From contig JAHCRH010000006.1 of assembly GCA_020148025.1 (NCBI GenBank), forward strand, positions 1 to 43,180: DNA of 43,180 nucleotides. Reading direction: 5' to 3'. Below the pieces are notes generated by a model. That model was not told the DNA's origin and did not search any database. It was given only the letters and a program-made list of their open reading frames with translations. The translations under genes were made by a program, and so were the position numbers. The DNA is from Patescibacteria group bacterium. Lineage in GTDB: Bacteria; Patescibacteriota; Minisyncoccia; Minisyncoccales; JAHCRE01. Position 1 is the stretch's first letter. The number at the start of each line of letters is the position of its first letter. Below, one piece after another: positions 7,555 through 15,880 of the stretch.

Positions 7555-9096
7555 TTACGCCTTTAAAGAAAAATAATGTTTGCTTTTATAAACTATTTGG
7601 CCATTTGGTTTTTGAATGATTTCAGTAAGTCTGATTTTATTTACCAAAAATTTAATTTTAAAATCTTTTTTAAATTCTATTTTTGCCTCTTTAATAACTT
7701 TTTCTTCAATTCCAGGAATAGTAATAGCTATGGTTAAGTGAGGAAGGAATTCTACGGGTTGAAATTGAGGAATGATTTTTTCTAATGAGGGACGAATCTT
7801 CTTTAAAATCTCCCCTCCTTTTTTCTCAGGAATTAAAAAATAAAAAGCCCTAGTCTCATAACCAAGGATTATCCCCGATTTTAGACTTTTACTGTTGATT
7901 TCAATTGAAAATGGTTCGATTTTTTTTAAAAAAGCTTGGGTTTTTTCAAAGAGATTAGATAAATCCCCGGGTTCATATGCTCCTAAATAAATCAGAGTAA
8001 TGTGATAGTTCTGGGCTAAGTGAAGCTTTATACCTGCTGGAGTGCTCTCAATTTTTTCTCTAATTTTTTTAGCAATTTCAAGAGGAACTCGCACTTCAAG
8101 AAAATATTTAGTCCCTTCACCTCTTACTGGAGCTTTCTTTCGAAAAAGAACCCCGCCCAAACCTTCCTTTACTATTTCCTTTATCTTTTCAAAAGGAATA
8201 GCGGTAGAGGGTGTTCCTTTTGGATTAACTCCCCCATTCAAGATAGAATTTGTGGCAAGGTCATAATACCATTCTGGAATTTTCGGCAATCTCCCTGGTT
8301 TCATAAGTTCAAGTGGAGGGAAACTAATTTCTCGATTTTGAACTTCAATTTCTTCTTGTCTCAAAAGACCAATTACCAATCTGAGGTCAACTCTTTTTAG
8401 AGGACGAGTAATAATATTTACATGACCTGAAGAAGCTTTTTGTAAAACAACATCTGCCCGTTCACCAATGGAGGAACGTAACCAACCAACTATACTTGGG
8501 TTATCAGATTCGATTGCTACTACTTTCAATTTTTTCCCCTTTTGTTTTACGAAGAAAACTTCAGCTTTTTTCTCTTTCGATTTTTTTTTGAACTCTTCAG
8601 GAAGATCTTTATGTCTTCGTTTTTCCTCAAGATAATGAGCGTGGATTACAGGTAAAATTACATCTATTACTTTGTTGGGATCAGAGCCTAAAATTTTATT
8701 TACATTTGAAATTAGACCCGAAAGTCCGAAGGCCTTATCAATTGGATCCTTGGAAATTGTTCCCATTCCATATTTATCATCTCTTTCTGCAAAAGTTAAA
8801 AGTTTAGCTAATGAAGGATCATTTGATATTTTAAGATCTTCGGCTATCAATTGAGAAACTGTTTTATGTTTAAAATGATGATCAAACTTCCCACCTCCAA
8901 TATCAATCAAAAAAAATCCTTTTTTAAATAAAGAATCTGAAGTTTCATTTTCCGGAAGAATGTTTCGGACTTCGATTTCTGCATTTTCGATTCCTGGATA
9001 TTTTTTCTTTCCAAATTTTTTTAATAAAAAAACAGCCACGATTGTATCTGGTTGAAGAATAGTAGGAATGAAGATTTTTTTATAAGAAAATTTCAT
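7555..9096 (-). CDS. MYG1-like hydrolase domain fused to a 2H phosphodiesterase (LigT/2'-5' RNA ligase-like) domain
   Basis: N-term DIGGGKFDHHFK...FAERDDKYG; C-term two Hx[TS]x motifs: NYHITLIYLG and LPHLTIAI. Confidence 0.6.
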   Translation of the reverse strand: MKFSYKKIFIPTILQPDTIVAVFLLKKFGKKKYPGIENAEIEVRNILPENETSDSLFKKGFFLIDIGGGKFDHHFKHKTVSQLIAEDLKISNDPSLAKLLTFAERDDKYGMGTISKDPIDKAFGLSGLISNVNKILGSDPNKVIDVILPVIHAHYLEEKRRHKDLPEEFKKKSKEKKAEVFFVKQKGKKLKVVAIESDNPSIVGWLRSSIGERADVVLQKASSGHVNIITRPLKRVDLRLVIGLLRQEEIEVQNREISFPPLELMKPGRLPKIPEWYYDLATNSILNGGVNPKGTPSTAIPFEKIKEIVKEGLGGVLFRKKAPVRGEGTKYFLEVRVPLEIAKKIREKIESTPAGIKLHLAQNYHITLIYLGAYEPGDLSNLFEKTQAFLKKIEPFSIEINSKSLKSGIILGYETRAFYFLIPEKKGGEILKKIRPSLEKIIPQFQPVEFLPHLTIAITIPGIEEKVIKEAKIEFKKDFKIKFLVNKIRLTEIIQKPNGQIVYKSKHYFSLKA

Positions 9097-9141
9097 GGTT
9101 ATATTACTTTATTCTATCTAAATTTTATTTGAAAAAAAAGA

Positions 9142-9810
9142 TTAAGAGAGAGAAAGAATATGGCTCGGTTTCTCATCTGGTCGTCTAAATGTAAGGCTAA
9201 TTACCAGAGAATCAGGATTATCCCAGGCATGGATGAACCAAGTCGCTTCTAATACCCGTTTAAACGGCTCGGGTAGGTTGTCAATGCTAAAGAGTTTTGT
9301 TCCTCTTTTGTCTTTGAAAGTCTCTTGTCCCGGGTTTACAAAGTAGGCTTTAACGTTGAATTTTTCCATTGCTCGTTTTCTAGGACGGGAACGCCCTGCT
9401 TCAGTTACTCTTTGTCTAATTCTTAGGAAAACTTTCTTTATTCCTCTTTGTTTTGCAATTTCTACCAGGTTTTGAAGAGTCTCTGTTCCCGAAACCGAGG
9501 TACTTCTATTAAGAATTAAGGGCATTCCTATGGCTTCGATTTTTCCCTTATCCACGGTTCGGAAATTAAGAGTACTCCCTGCTCCTGTTCGTAGTGCTAT
9601 CTGTGTTTTTTTGATCTGAGATCTCATCTTGCTCTCTTCTACTGATTTATCTCTGATCAAGGGTACGCCTAACTCCTGAAGTTCCTTAGGGAAACGCTTG
9701 TTCGTAAATGTTATAGCAAGGATCAATGCCTTCGTTTTCGGAATCGGGACAATAATTTCTTTCCCTCTCTTATTTGTGTTTGTTGGCGAAAGCCTTAGGC
9801 ATTCTACCAA
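9142..9810 (-). CDS. Hypothetical protein (222 aa), TTG start
   Basis: SD GGGGAGGAGG 9 nt before in-frame TTG at 9810; nearby ATGs are out of frame and terminate quickly. Confidence 0.65.
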   Translation of the reverse strand: MVECLRLSPTNTNKRGKEIIVPIPKTKALILAITFTNKRFPKELQELGVPLIRDKSVEESKMRSQIKKTQIALRTGAGSTLNFRTVDKGKIEAIGMPLILNRSTSVSGTETLQNLVEIAKQRGIKKVFLRIRQRVTEAGRSRPRKRAMEKFNVKAYFVNPGQETFKDKRGTKLFSIDNLPEPFKRVLEATWFIHAWDNPDSLVISLTFRRPDEKPSHILSLS

Positions 9811-10007
9811 ACATACATACCTCCTCCCCTTAAATGGGGAAACTATCTACCAATAATTTGGTTTTTCATTCCAGGTAATTCTGTTCTCTCACTACAATTT
9901 TTTTTGATAGACAATTTTCCCATCTAAAAGGTTTTTCCTTTTTAATTTTTCAAAGAACTATTTCTGCTTTACACTTCTATTATACACCCATAGTTAAAAT
10001 TTGTCAA
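9811..10007 (-). promoter_or_regulatory. Promoter plus ~165-nt leader with boxA-like motif
   Basis: TTGACAAATTTTAACTATGGGTGTATAATAGAAGTGTAAAGCAGAAATAGTTCTTTGAAAAATT, then several short hairpins (AAAGG/CCTTT, CCCC/GGGG). Confidence 0.75.
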
Positions 10008-10049
10008 GGGTTTGTAGTAAAAAAAGCAAAATAGTATAATAATATAATT

Positions 10050-11450
10050 ATGCTCAAACTCTACAATACTCTATCTCGAAAAAAAGAAGTTTTTAGGCCT
10101 CGAAAGCCACCTCAAGTTGGGATGTATATCTGCGGCCCTACGGTTTACGGCCCTTCCCATTTAGGACACGCCAGAACCTATGTTGCTTTTGACGTCATTA
10201 GAAAATATCTCGAATTAAAGAGATATAAAGTTAGATACATTCTCAATATCACTGACATTCACGATGATATAATTAAAGCATCAAAAAAACTTAAGATAAA
10301 TATCAGGGATTTGGCAAGAAAATATACCAAGCAATTTTTCCAAGATATCAAGGCTTTGGGGATAAAGAAAGCAAGTCTATATCCTCAAGTTTCAAAACAT
10401 ATTAAAGAAATAATCAAAATGCTAAAAACTCTCGAAGGCAAGGGTTTTGCTTATGAAAGAAAGGGGTCGGTTTATTTTGATATTTCAAAATTTCCAGACT
10501 ACGGAAAACTTTCCAGGATAAAATTAAAAAAAGAAATTTCAGGAACAAGAATTGCCACTGATAAATATGAGAAAGAAGAAGCAATGGATTTTGCCCTCTG
10601 GAAAAAAACAAGGCCGGAGGAGCCAACCTGGCCCAGTCCTTGGGGAAAAGGAAGACCGGGGTGGCATATTGAATGTTCAGTAATGTCCCAAAAATATCTA
10701 GGAAAACAAATTGATATCCATGGTGGCGCAAAAGATCTTATTTTTCCTCACCATGAAAACGAGATCGCCCAATCGGAAGCAGCAACTGGCAAAAAACCCT
10801 TTGTAAAATATTGGCTTCACGGAGGACTTTTAACAGTCAATAAGCAAAAGATGTCAAAAAGTCTGGGAAATTATATTGAGATTCCCCAGATGCTCAAAGA
10901 ATATTCTCCTCGACTAATTCGATTTTTTATAATTAGTTCTCATTATCGCTCTCCTCTTGATTTTAATAAACGAGCGATTAAACAAGATGAAAGAAGTCTC
11001 CGGCGACTTGATGAATTTGTAGATAAATTAAAAAGTTTAAAAAGTAAAAAAGATAAAAAGATTTATAAAAAATTAACGCTAATAACAAAAAAAGAATTTG
11101 AGCGACATATGGACAATGACTTCAATACTCCGAGGGCCTTGGCTTCTATTTTTAAATTAATTAATCGTGGTAATTTGCTTTTGAGCCAGAATAAATTAGC
11201 ATTTCAAGATGTCAAAGATATTTTAAAATTTTTAAGAAAAATTGATAAAGTTTTTAATTTTATATTCTGGGAAAAGCCAAAAAAAGAAAAAGCCCCTAAA
11301 AAGATCCTAAAATTAGTTGAGGAACGAGAAAAATATCGTCAAGAAAAAGAATGGAAGAAAGCCGATGAAATAAGAAGAGAAATCAAGAAAATGGGCTGGC
11401 AGATTGAAGACACCAAAGAAGGACCAAAAATAAAAAACTTTAAACAATAA
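10050..11450 (+). CDS. cysS: Cysteine--tRNA ligase
   Basis: MYICGPTVYGPSHLGHARTYVAFDVIRKYLE...GGAKDLIFPHHENEIAQSEA...KMSKSLGN. Confidence 0.96.
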   Translation: MLKLYNTLSRKKEVFRPRKPPQVGMYICGPTVYGPSHLGHARTYVAFDVIRKYLELKRYKVRYILNITDIHDDIIKASKKLKINIRDLARKYTKQFFQDIKALGIKKASLYPQVSKHIKEIIKMLKTLEGKGFAYERKGSVYFDISKFPDYGKLSRIKLKKEISGTRIATDKYEKEEAMDFALWKKTRPEEPTWPSPWGKGRPGWHIECSVMSQKYLGKQIDIHGGAKDLIFPHHENEIAQSEAATGKKPFVKYWLHGGLLTVNKQKMSKSLGNYIEIPQMLKEYSPRLIRFFIISSHYRSPLDFNKRAIKQDERSLRRLDEFVDKLKSLKSKKDKKIYKKLTLITKKEFERHMDNDFNTPRALASIFKLINRGNLLLSQNKLAFQDVKDILKFLRKIDKVFNFIFWEKPKKEKAPKKILKLVEEREKYRQEKEWKKADEIRREIKKMGWQIEDTKEGPKIKNFKQ

Positions 11451-11471
11451 ACTCTAAACCTTAAACTAAAT

Positions 11472-11495
11472 TGCCAGAGGCCCGTCCTCTGGCAA
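11472..11495. repeat. Palindrome CCAGAGGCCCGTCCTCTGG (intergenic copy)
   Basis: TTGCCAGAGGCCCGTCCTCTGGCAA between convergent cysS and the glycosyltransferase gene; same word twice inside CDS 18348-20936. Confidence 0.8.
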
Positions 11496-11500
11496 ATCTT

Positions 11501-12712
11501 TTATCTTAACCAGTCTAAAATATCTTTGTTGGCGACTTCCTCGAACATCTCTTCAACAGAAAAGCTTTCCTTTAGCCTTTTTTGTTTATTTTTTTGGCAA
11601 ATTTGATAAAAATCTAAAACCTGGTCAGCAACTTTGCTCCAGGAATATTTTTTGGCTTCTTTTCGACCCCACCTTCCTATTTCTTCTCTCAAATTTTTAT
11701 TTTTAATTAAAATTTCCAATTTTTTAGCTAAATCTTTATAACTCCTGGGCCTTGCTAAAAATTTTTCATTTCTTTTCCCCTTCAAAAGCGCTTTGTAGCC
11801 TCTGTTGGCAAAGGCTACCACTGGTAATTTACAGGCCATTCCCTCAAGCAAAACTATCCCAAAACTCTCTCCGTAAATGGAAGGAGCACAAAAAATATCA
11901 GAGGTTGTAAAATAAGAAACGAGGTTTTTCCCGGTTTTTTCTCCTTCAAAATAAACTTCTTTTAAATCGTGATTTTTAACGAAAGATTGACAGTCTGCTT
12001 TTAGCTCTCCATCTCCAATAATAATCAATCTTAGATTGGGAAATTTTTTGGTTAAAATTTGATAGGCCTTAATTAAATAAATTAGACCTTTTCTTTCTTC
12101 AATTCTGCCAACAAACAGGATATTAATTTTCCCATCAGAAAATTTTTTAATTTTTGGAACTCGGGGATTAAATTTTTCAAGATCTACGCCATTGGGGATA
12201 ACTGTTTTTAGTGGACTGCATTTTTTAAAAACATTGAGGGCTATAGGAGAAACACCTATTATTCCATCAATTTTCCATTGAACAATTTTTTTCAGAATAT
12301 AGAGAAAAATGGGAAATTCTTTCAAAAATTCACTCCTCCCAATATCAGAATGAAAAGTTAAAATATTTAAAGCTTGAGATCTTTCTAAAATCTGAAAAGA
12401 AGAAGGGAAACTAAAATTGTGAAAATGTAAAATATCAAATTTTTCTTCTCTCAATGTATTTTCAATTGCCAAAGGATTAAAATTCATAGCAAAATCCGAT
12501 CTCCCCCCGCCAAAAGGAAGGGAAAAAGAAGTTCCCAGCAAAATTACCTCTTTTCCATAATTTTCCTCAATCGCTCTTCTGGGGACAATAATTTTTAATC
12601 GATAACGCCTTCTTTTAAATTCTTTGCGCAATCCTAAAATATGACTTTTTACCCCTCCCGGCCTTAAAAAGGAATGCAAAGAAATTAAACCGATTTTGGG
12701 AAGTTTTTTCAT
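11501..12712 (-). CDS. Glycosyltransferase, GT4-like
   Basis: MKKLPKIGLISLHSFLRPGGVKSHILGL...IPNGVDLEKFNP...GRIEERKGL...PSIYGESFGIVLLEGMA; start placed at the internal Met (12712). Confidence 0.85.
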   Translation of the reverse strand: MKKLPKIGLISLHSFLRPGGVKSHILGLRKEFKRRRYRLKIIVPRRAIEENYGKEVILLGTSFSLPFGGGRSDFAMNFNPLAIENTLREEKFDILHFHNFSFPSSFQILERSQALNILTFHSDIGRSEFLKEFPIFLYILKKIVQWKIDGIIGVSPIALNVFKKCSPLKTVIPNGVDLEKFNPRVPKIKKFSDGKINILFVGRIEERKGLIYLIKAYQILTKKFPNLRLIIIGDGELKADCQSFVKNHDLKEVYFEGEKTGKNLVSYFTTSDIFCAPSIYGESFGIVLLEGMACKLPVVAFANRGYKALLKGKRNEKFLARPRSYKDLAKKLEILIKNKNLREEIGRWGRKEAKKYSWSKVADQVLDFYQICQKNKQKRLKESFSVEEMFEEVANKDILDWLR

Positions 12713-12784
12713 ATTTGCCAAAGTTATTTGCTTTTGATATATTGTAATTGAAAACCTAAACCATATCAACAAACTTCTTTTATT

Positions 12785-14143
12785 ATGAATAACAATTCTC
12801 AATTACCAGAAAAATTACCTCCTCAGTCAATCGAGGGCGAGAAATCCCTGCTTGGCTGTTTTATGCTTGACAAAAATGCCATTTTAAAGGTTGCTGATTT
12901 TTTACAATCCCGAGATTTTTATAAAAAAATCCATCAAGAAATTTATACAACTATGATTGATCTCTTCGAAAGAAGAGAGCCAATTGATCTTCTTTCAGTT
13001 TCCAGTCGTCTCAAGGAAAAAAATTTGTTGGAAGAAATCGGGGGAAATAGTTATTTGACCGAATTAATAAATTCTGTTCCTACCGCCAGCCACGTGGCCA
13101 ATTATGCCAGGATTGTCCAGAGAAAAAGAATTTTAAGAGATTTAATTGATGCCTCACACGAAATTGGCGCTTTGGGCTACAACGAATCAGAAGATGTTGA
13201 TGTTTTATTAGATAAGGCAGAAAAAAGAATTTTTAGCATTGCCCAAAAAAGTTTGACTCAAAATTTCGTACCGGTGAAAGCAACTTTAGAGGAAGCCTTT
13301 GAAAGAATCGACAACCTATCAAAACACAAAGGACTTCCCCGAGGTTTAGCTACTGGTTTTGTCGATTTAGATAATATTTTAGCTGGTCTCCAAAAATCTG
13401 ATTTAATAATTTTAGCATCACGTCCCACACTCGGAAAAAGTAGCTTAGCCCTAAATATCGCTGCCAATATCGCCGTTAATGAGAAAATACCAGTTGGTAT
13501 ATTTAGTTTAGAGATGTCAGGAGATCAGGTGGTTGATAGGTTGATTGCTAGTTTAGCTAATGTTGATTTGTGGAGATTAAGAACAGGAAGACTCTCTAGC
13601 GACGGGGAAAATAATGATTTTGTGAGAATTCAACGGGCCTTGGGAATTTTAGCTGAGGCTCCAATTTTTATCGATGATGCCCCCTCCCCAAATATTTTGC
13701 AGATGAGGGCAATGGCTCGGAGATTACAGGCAGAACATAGTTTAGGGCTGATCGTTGTTGATTATTTACAATTAATGGAAGCGAGAAACCCCAATGATCC
13801 AATTGTTCGACAGATAACTGAGATTTCCAAATCTCTTAAGGGCTTAGCCAGAGAACTCAATATTCCGGTTTTAGCTTTATCTCAATTATCCCGAGCAGTC
13901 GAACAAAGATCCCCCAAAATTCCCAGATTAGCCGATCTTCGTGAAAGCGGAAGTTTAGAACAAGATGCAGACGTAGTTTTATTCATATATAGAGAGGATC
14001 GCTACAAACCAAATAGCTCCCGAAAAAATATTGCCGATATAATCATTGCTAAACATCGAAATGGTCCGGTTGGAAAAGTTGAATTATATTTCGATGAAAG
14101 GATAGTATCCTTCCGCAACTTAGAAAAAGAACTCCAAGAGTAA
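12785..14143 (+). CDS. dnaB: Replicative DNA helicase
   Basis: PPQSIEGEKSLLGCFMLD...GLATGFVDLDNILAGLQKSDLIILASRPTLGKSSLALNIA...VVDYLQLM. Confidence 0.95.
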   Translation: MNNNSQLPEKLPPQSIEGEKSLLGCFMLDKNAILKVADFLQSRDFYKKIHQEIYTTMIDLFERREPIDLLSVSSRLKEKNLLEEIGGNSYLTELINSVPTASHVANYARIVQRKRILRDLIDASHEIGALGYNESEDVDVLLDKAEKRIFSIAQKSLTQNFVPVKATLEEAFERIDNLSKHKGLPRGLATGFVDLDNILAGLQKSDLIILASRPTLGKSSLALNIAANIAVNEKIPVGIFSLEMSGDQVVDRLIASLANVDLWRLRTGRLSSDGENNDFVRIQRALGILAEAPIFIDDAPSPNILQMRAMARRLQAEHSLGLIVVDYLQLMEARNPNDPIVRQITEISKSLKGLARELNIPVLALSQLSRAVEQRSPKIPRLADLRESGSLEQDADVVLFIYREDRYKPNSSRKNIADIIIAKHRNGPVGKVELYFDERIVSFRNLEKELQE

Positions 14144-14144
14144 A

Positions 14145-14783
14145 ATGTATCCCAAGGCTATTCAAAAACTGATTGATATATTCTCTAAATTTCCGACCGT
14201 TGGGCCGAGAACAGCTACCCGGTTTGTTTTTTATTTGATGAAAACCAAAAAAGAAGAAATTGAAGATTTAATAAAATCAATAACCAATCTAAAAAAAAGA
14301 GTTAAAATTTGTCCTTTTTGTTTCAATCCCTTCGAGGGCGAGGACAATCTTTGTAAAATCTGTTCTGATTCCTCAGGGGATAAAACTTTACTTTGCATCG
14401 TTGAAAAAGAAACTGATTTAACTTCAATCGAAAAGACAAAAAAATATAAGGGTCTTTATTTTATCTTGGGTGGAACCGTTTCGAAATTAAAAAAACAAGA
14501 TTTAAAAAAACTCAAAATTAAAGAATTAACCGAGCGAATTAAAAATCCTCAAAAATTTGGCATTTCCGATGCTAAATTCAAGGAAATTATCATTGCCACT
14601 AATCCAACTACTGAAGGCGAAGCCACAGCTTTATATTTAGAAAGAATTTTAAAACCCTTAACTTGTGGTGAGCCTGCCGAACCAATAAAAATCACCCGGC
14701 TTGGCCGAGGATTACCAGTTGGTGCTGAACTAGAATATGCTGATAAGGAGACTCTAGGATCGGCCTTAGAAGGAAGAAAATAA
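14145..14783 (+). CDS. recR: Recombination protein RecR
   Basis: MYPKAIQKLIDIFSKFPTVGPRTATRFVFYL...CPFCFNPFEGEDNLCKICSD...YFILGGTVSKL. Confidence 0.93.
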   Translation: MYPKAIQKLIDIFSKFPTVGPRTATRFVFYLMKTKKEEIEDLIKSITNLKKRVKICPFCFNPFEGEDNLCKICSDSSGDKTLLCIVEKETDLTSIEKTKKYKGLYFILGGTVSKLKKQDLKKLKIKELTERIKNPQKFGISDAKFKEIIIATNPTTEGEATALYLERILKPLTCGEPAEPIKITRLGRGLPVGAELEYADKETLGSALEGRK

Positions 14784-14784
14784 A

Positions 14785-14900
14785 AAGTGCCTCGATGTCG
14801 GGTTTAGTATTGAACTCATTGGAATAAGTCAAATAATTTTATCTAGGTCTCAAGTGAATCTACTTTAGACACAACACCCGACGATCGAGGCTTTTTGTTT
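14785..14900. terminator. Large bidirectional hairpin (~15-bp stem)
   Basis: GCCTCGAT-GTCGGGT...ACCCGAC-G-ATCGAGGC flanked by A/T runs, between recR (+) and the minus-strand ncRNA candidate. Confidence 0.75.
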
Positions 14901-15300
14901 CCCGAAGGAAGAGACCTGTCCGAATACTAAAGCAGGCTAACCAAACTCTTCTTAGCCTCCTCGGACTTCACCAAGTAGAGTTCGATCGCGGGACTGGATC
15001 TACCAGGATCTACCAGTTTGATGATTATCCCTCACCTACCTCGAGTAAAGTTTCGGGACCTTTCCTTCAGGATTTCTCCTCACACCCTTATCCGAGGCCT
15101 CCACCAGGGGATCTGGATTGCGGAGGTATCTCCAAGGGGGAGATAGGACAATCCAGATCAGATCAGGTGACTTAGTGAGCCTCTGCTTATGGCCCTCAGC
15201 TTCGGGATTAGTAAGGAGAGGACTATCCTGAATTATTGATTATTTTCAGAACAATTCTCTCCTTACTATTTAATTTTCAACGAACTCTTTTTTACTCTCG
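14785..15300 (-). ncRNA. Candidate large structured non-coding RNA (~500 nt), family not recognised
   Basis: Consensus promoter (TTGACA at 15328-15333, TATAAT at 15306-15311), boxA-like GAGTTCGTTGAAAATTAAA, no sizeable minus-strand ORF, multiple perfect long stems (e.g. GTAAGGAGAG/CTCTCCTTAC, GATCTGGATTG/CAATCCAGATC), 3' terminator-like hairpin. Confidence 0.7.
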
Positions 15301-15305
15301 TCTCC

Positions 15306-15333
15306 ATTATAACAAGTCCACAAAATTTGTCAA
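15306..15333 (-). promoter_or_regulatory. Promoter TTGACA-16-TATAAT for the ncRNA candidate
   Basis: TTGACAAATTTTGTGGACTTGTTATAATGG on the minus strand. Confidence 0.8.
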
Positions 15334-15348
15334 GACCCATGTAATGGA

Positions 15349-15372
15349 ATAGTCCGAGAACATTTCTCGGAC
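15349..15372 (-). terminator. AGTCCGAGAA/TTCTCGGACT hairpin
   Basis: Perfect inverted repeat on the minus strand upstream of the ncRNA promoter; weak T-tract. Confidence 0.55.
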
Positions 15373-15397
15373 TGTTTGGTTTTGATAGCAAGAGTAG

Positions 15398-15449
15398 TGA
15401 GGGGAGAAGTGGAATAAGGTGCCAATGGCGAATGGTCCCTTCTCCCCTC
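15398..15449 (-). other. Long hairpin GAGGGGAGAAG...CTTCTCCCCTC downstream of CDS 15535-15876
   Basis: 11-bp perfect inverted repeat. Confidence 0.7.
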
Positions 15450-15487
15450 TTCGGGTCAAAGACTCACCCCTATTATTTGGGCCACCT

Positions 15488-15530
15488 CCTTTTTCGAATC
15501 CACAAATACTTATGGGCTCGAAAAAAGAGG
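15488..15530 (-). repeat. Conserved 3' post-stop hairpin, copy c
   Basis: CCTCTTTTTTCGAGCCCATAAGTATTTGTGGATTCGAAAAAGG, near-identical to copies a and b. Confidence 0.8.
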
Positions 15531-15534
15531 GAGG

Positions 15535-15876
15535 TTAGCTGTTGGAAACGAGAAGTTTGCAATCGCCGAAGAAAGTGCATAGCAACATATAGGTGCCCAT
15601 ACACTCTTCAATAGAGATTTCCTTTCTTCCTTGTTCTTTCCAGAGATTCTTTACCGCGTCTGCAAATACGTGATTATCCGCATCCTTTTCTGTAGAAGCA
15701 ACGGTTACAGAAAGGTGTGTTAGGCCCAACTTCTTCATCTTTTCCAGAAGACTAGCAGGTGTGTAAGCGGCTTCCAGTTTGTGTATCCAATACCAGAACT
15801 GTCTGTCACTGATTCCAACGGCTTCACAAAAGCCTTTATTGCGAGGATCTATTTGATCTAGCACAATCATTTTCAT
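15535..15876 (-). CDS. Hypothetical protein (113 aa)
   Basis: ATG preceded by GGAGGTGAGCAAGC; same leader and 3' hairpin as the genes at 3535-3780/3892-4350. Confidence 0.7.
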   Translation of the reverse strand: MKMIVLDQIDPRNKGFCEAVGISDRQFWYWIHKLEAAYTPASLLEKMKKLGLTHLSVTVASTEKDADNHVFADAVKNLWKEQGRKEISIEECMGTYMLLCTFFGDCKLLVSNS

Positions 15877-15880
15877 GCTT

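Noticed and set aside
14785-15300. ncRNA candidate as RNase P RNA, tmRNA, SRP RNA or a group I/II intron
   Set aside because: GAAGGAAAGGTCCC superficially recalls the RNase P GAGGAAAGUCC core but is misplaced and no ACAGAA partner was found; no tRNA-like ends or tag peptide; no intron core motifs.
15432-15614. ORF 15432-15614 (+)
   Set aside because: Runs through structured minus-strand 3' hairpins and antisense to CDS 15535-15876; no SD.
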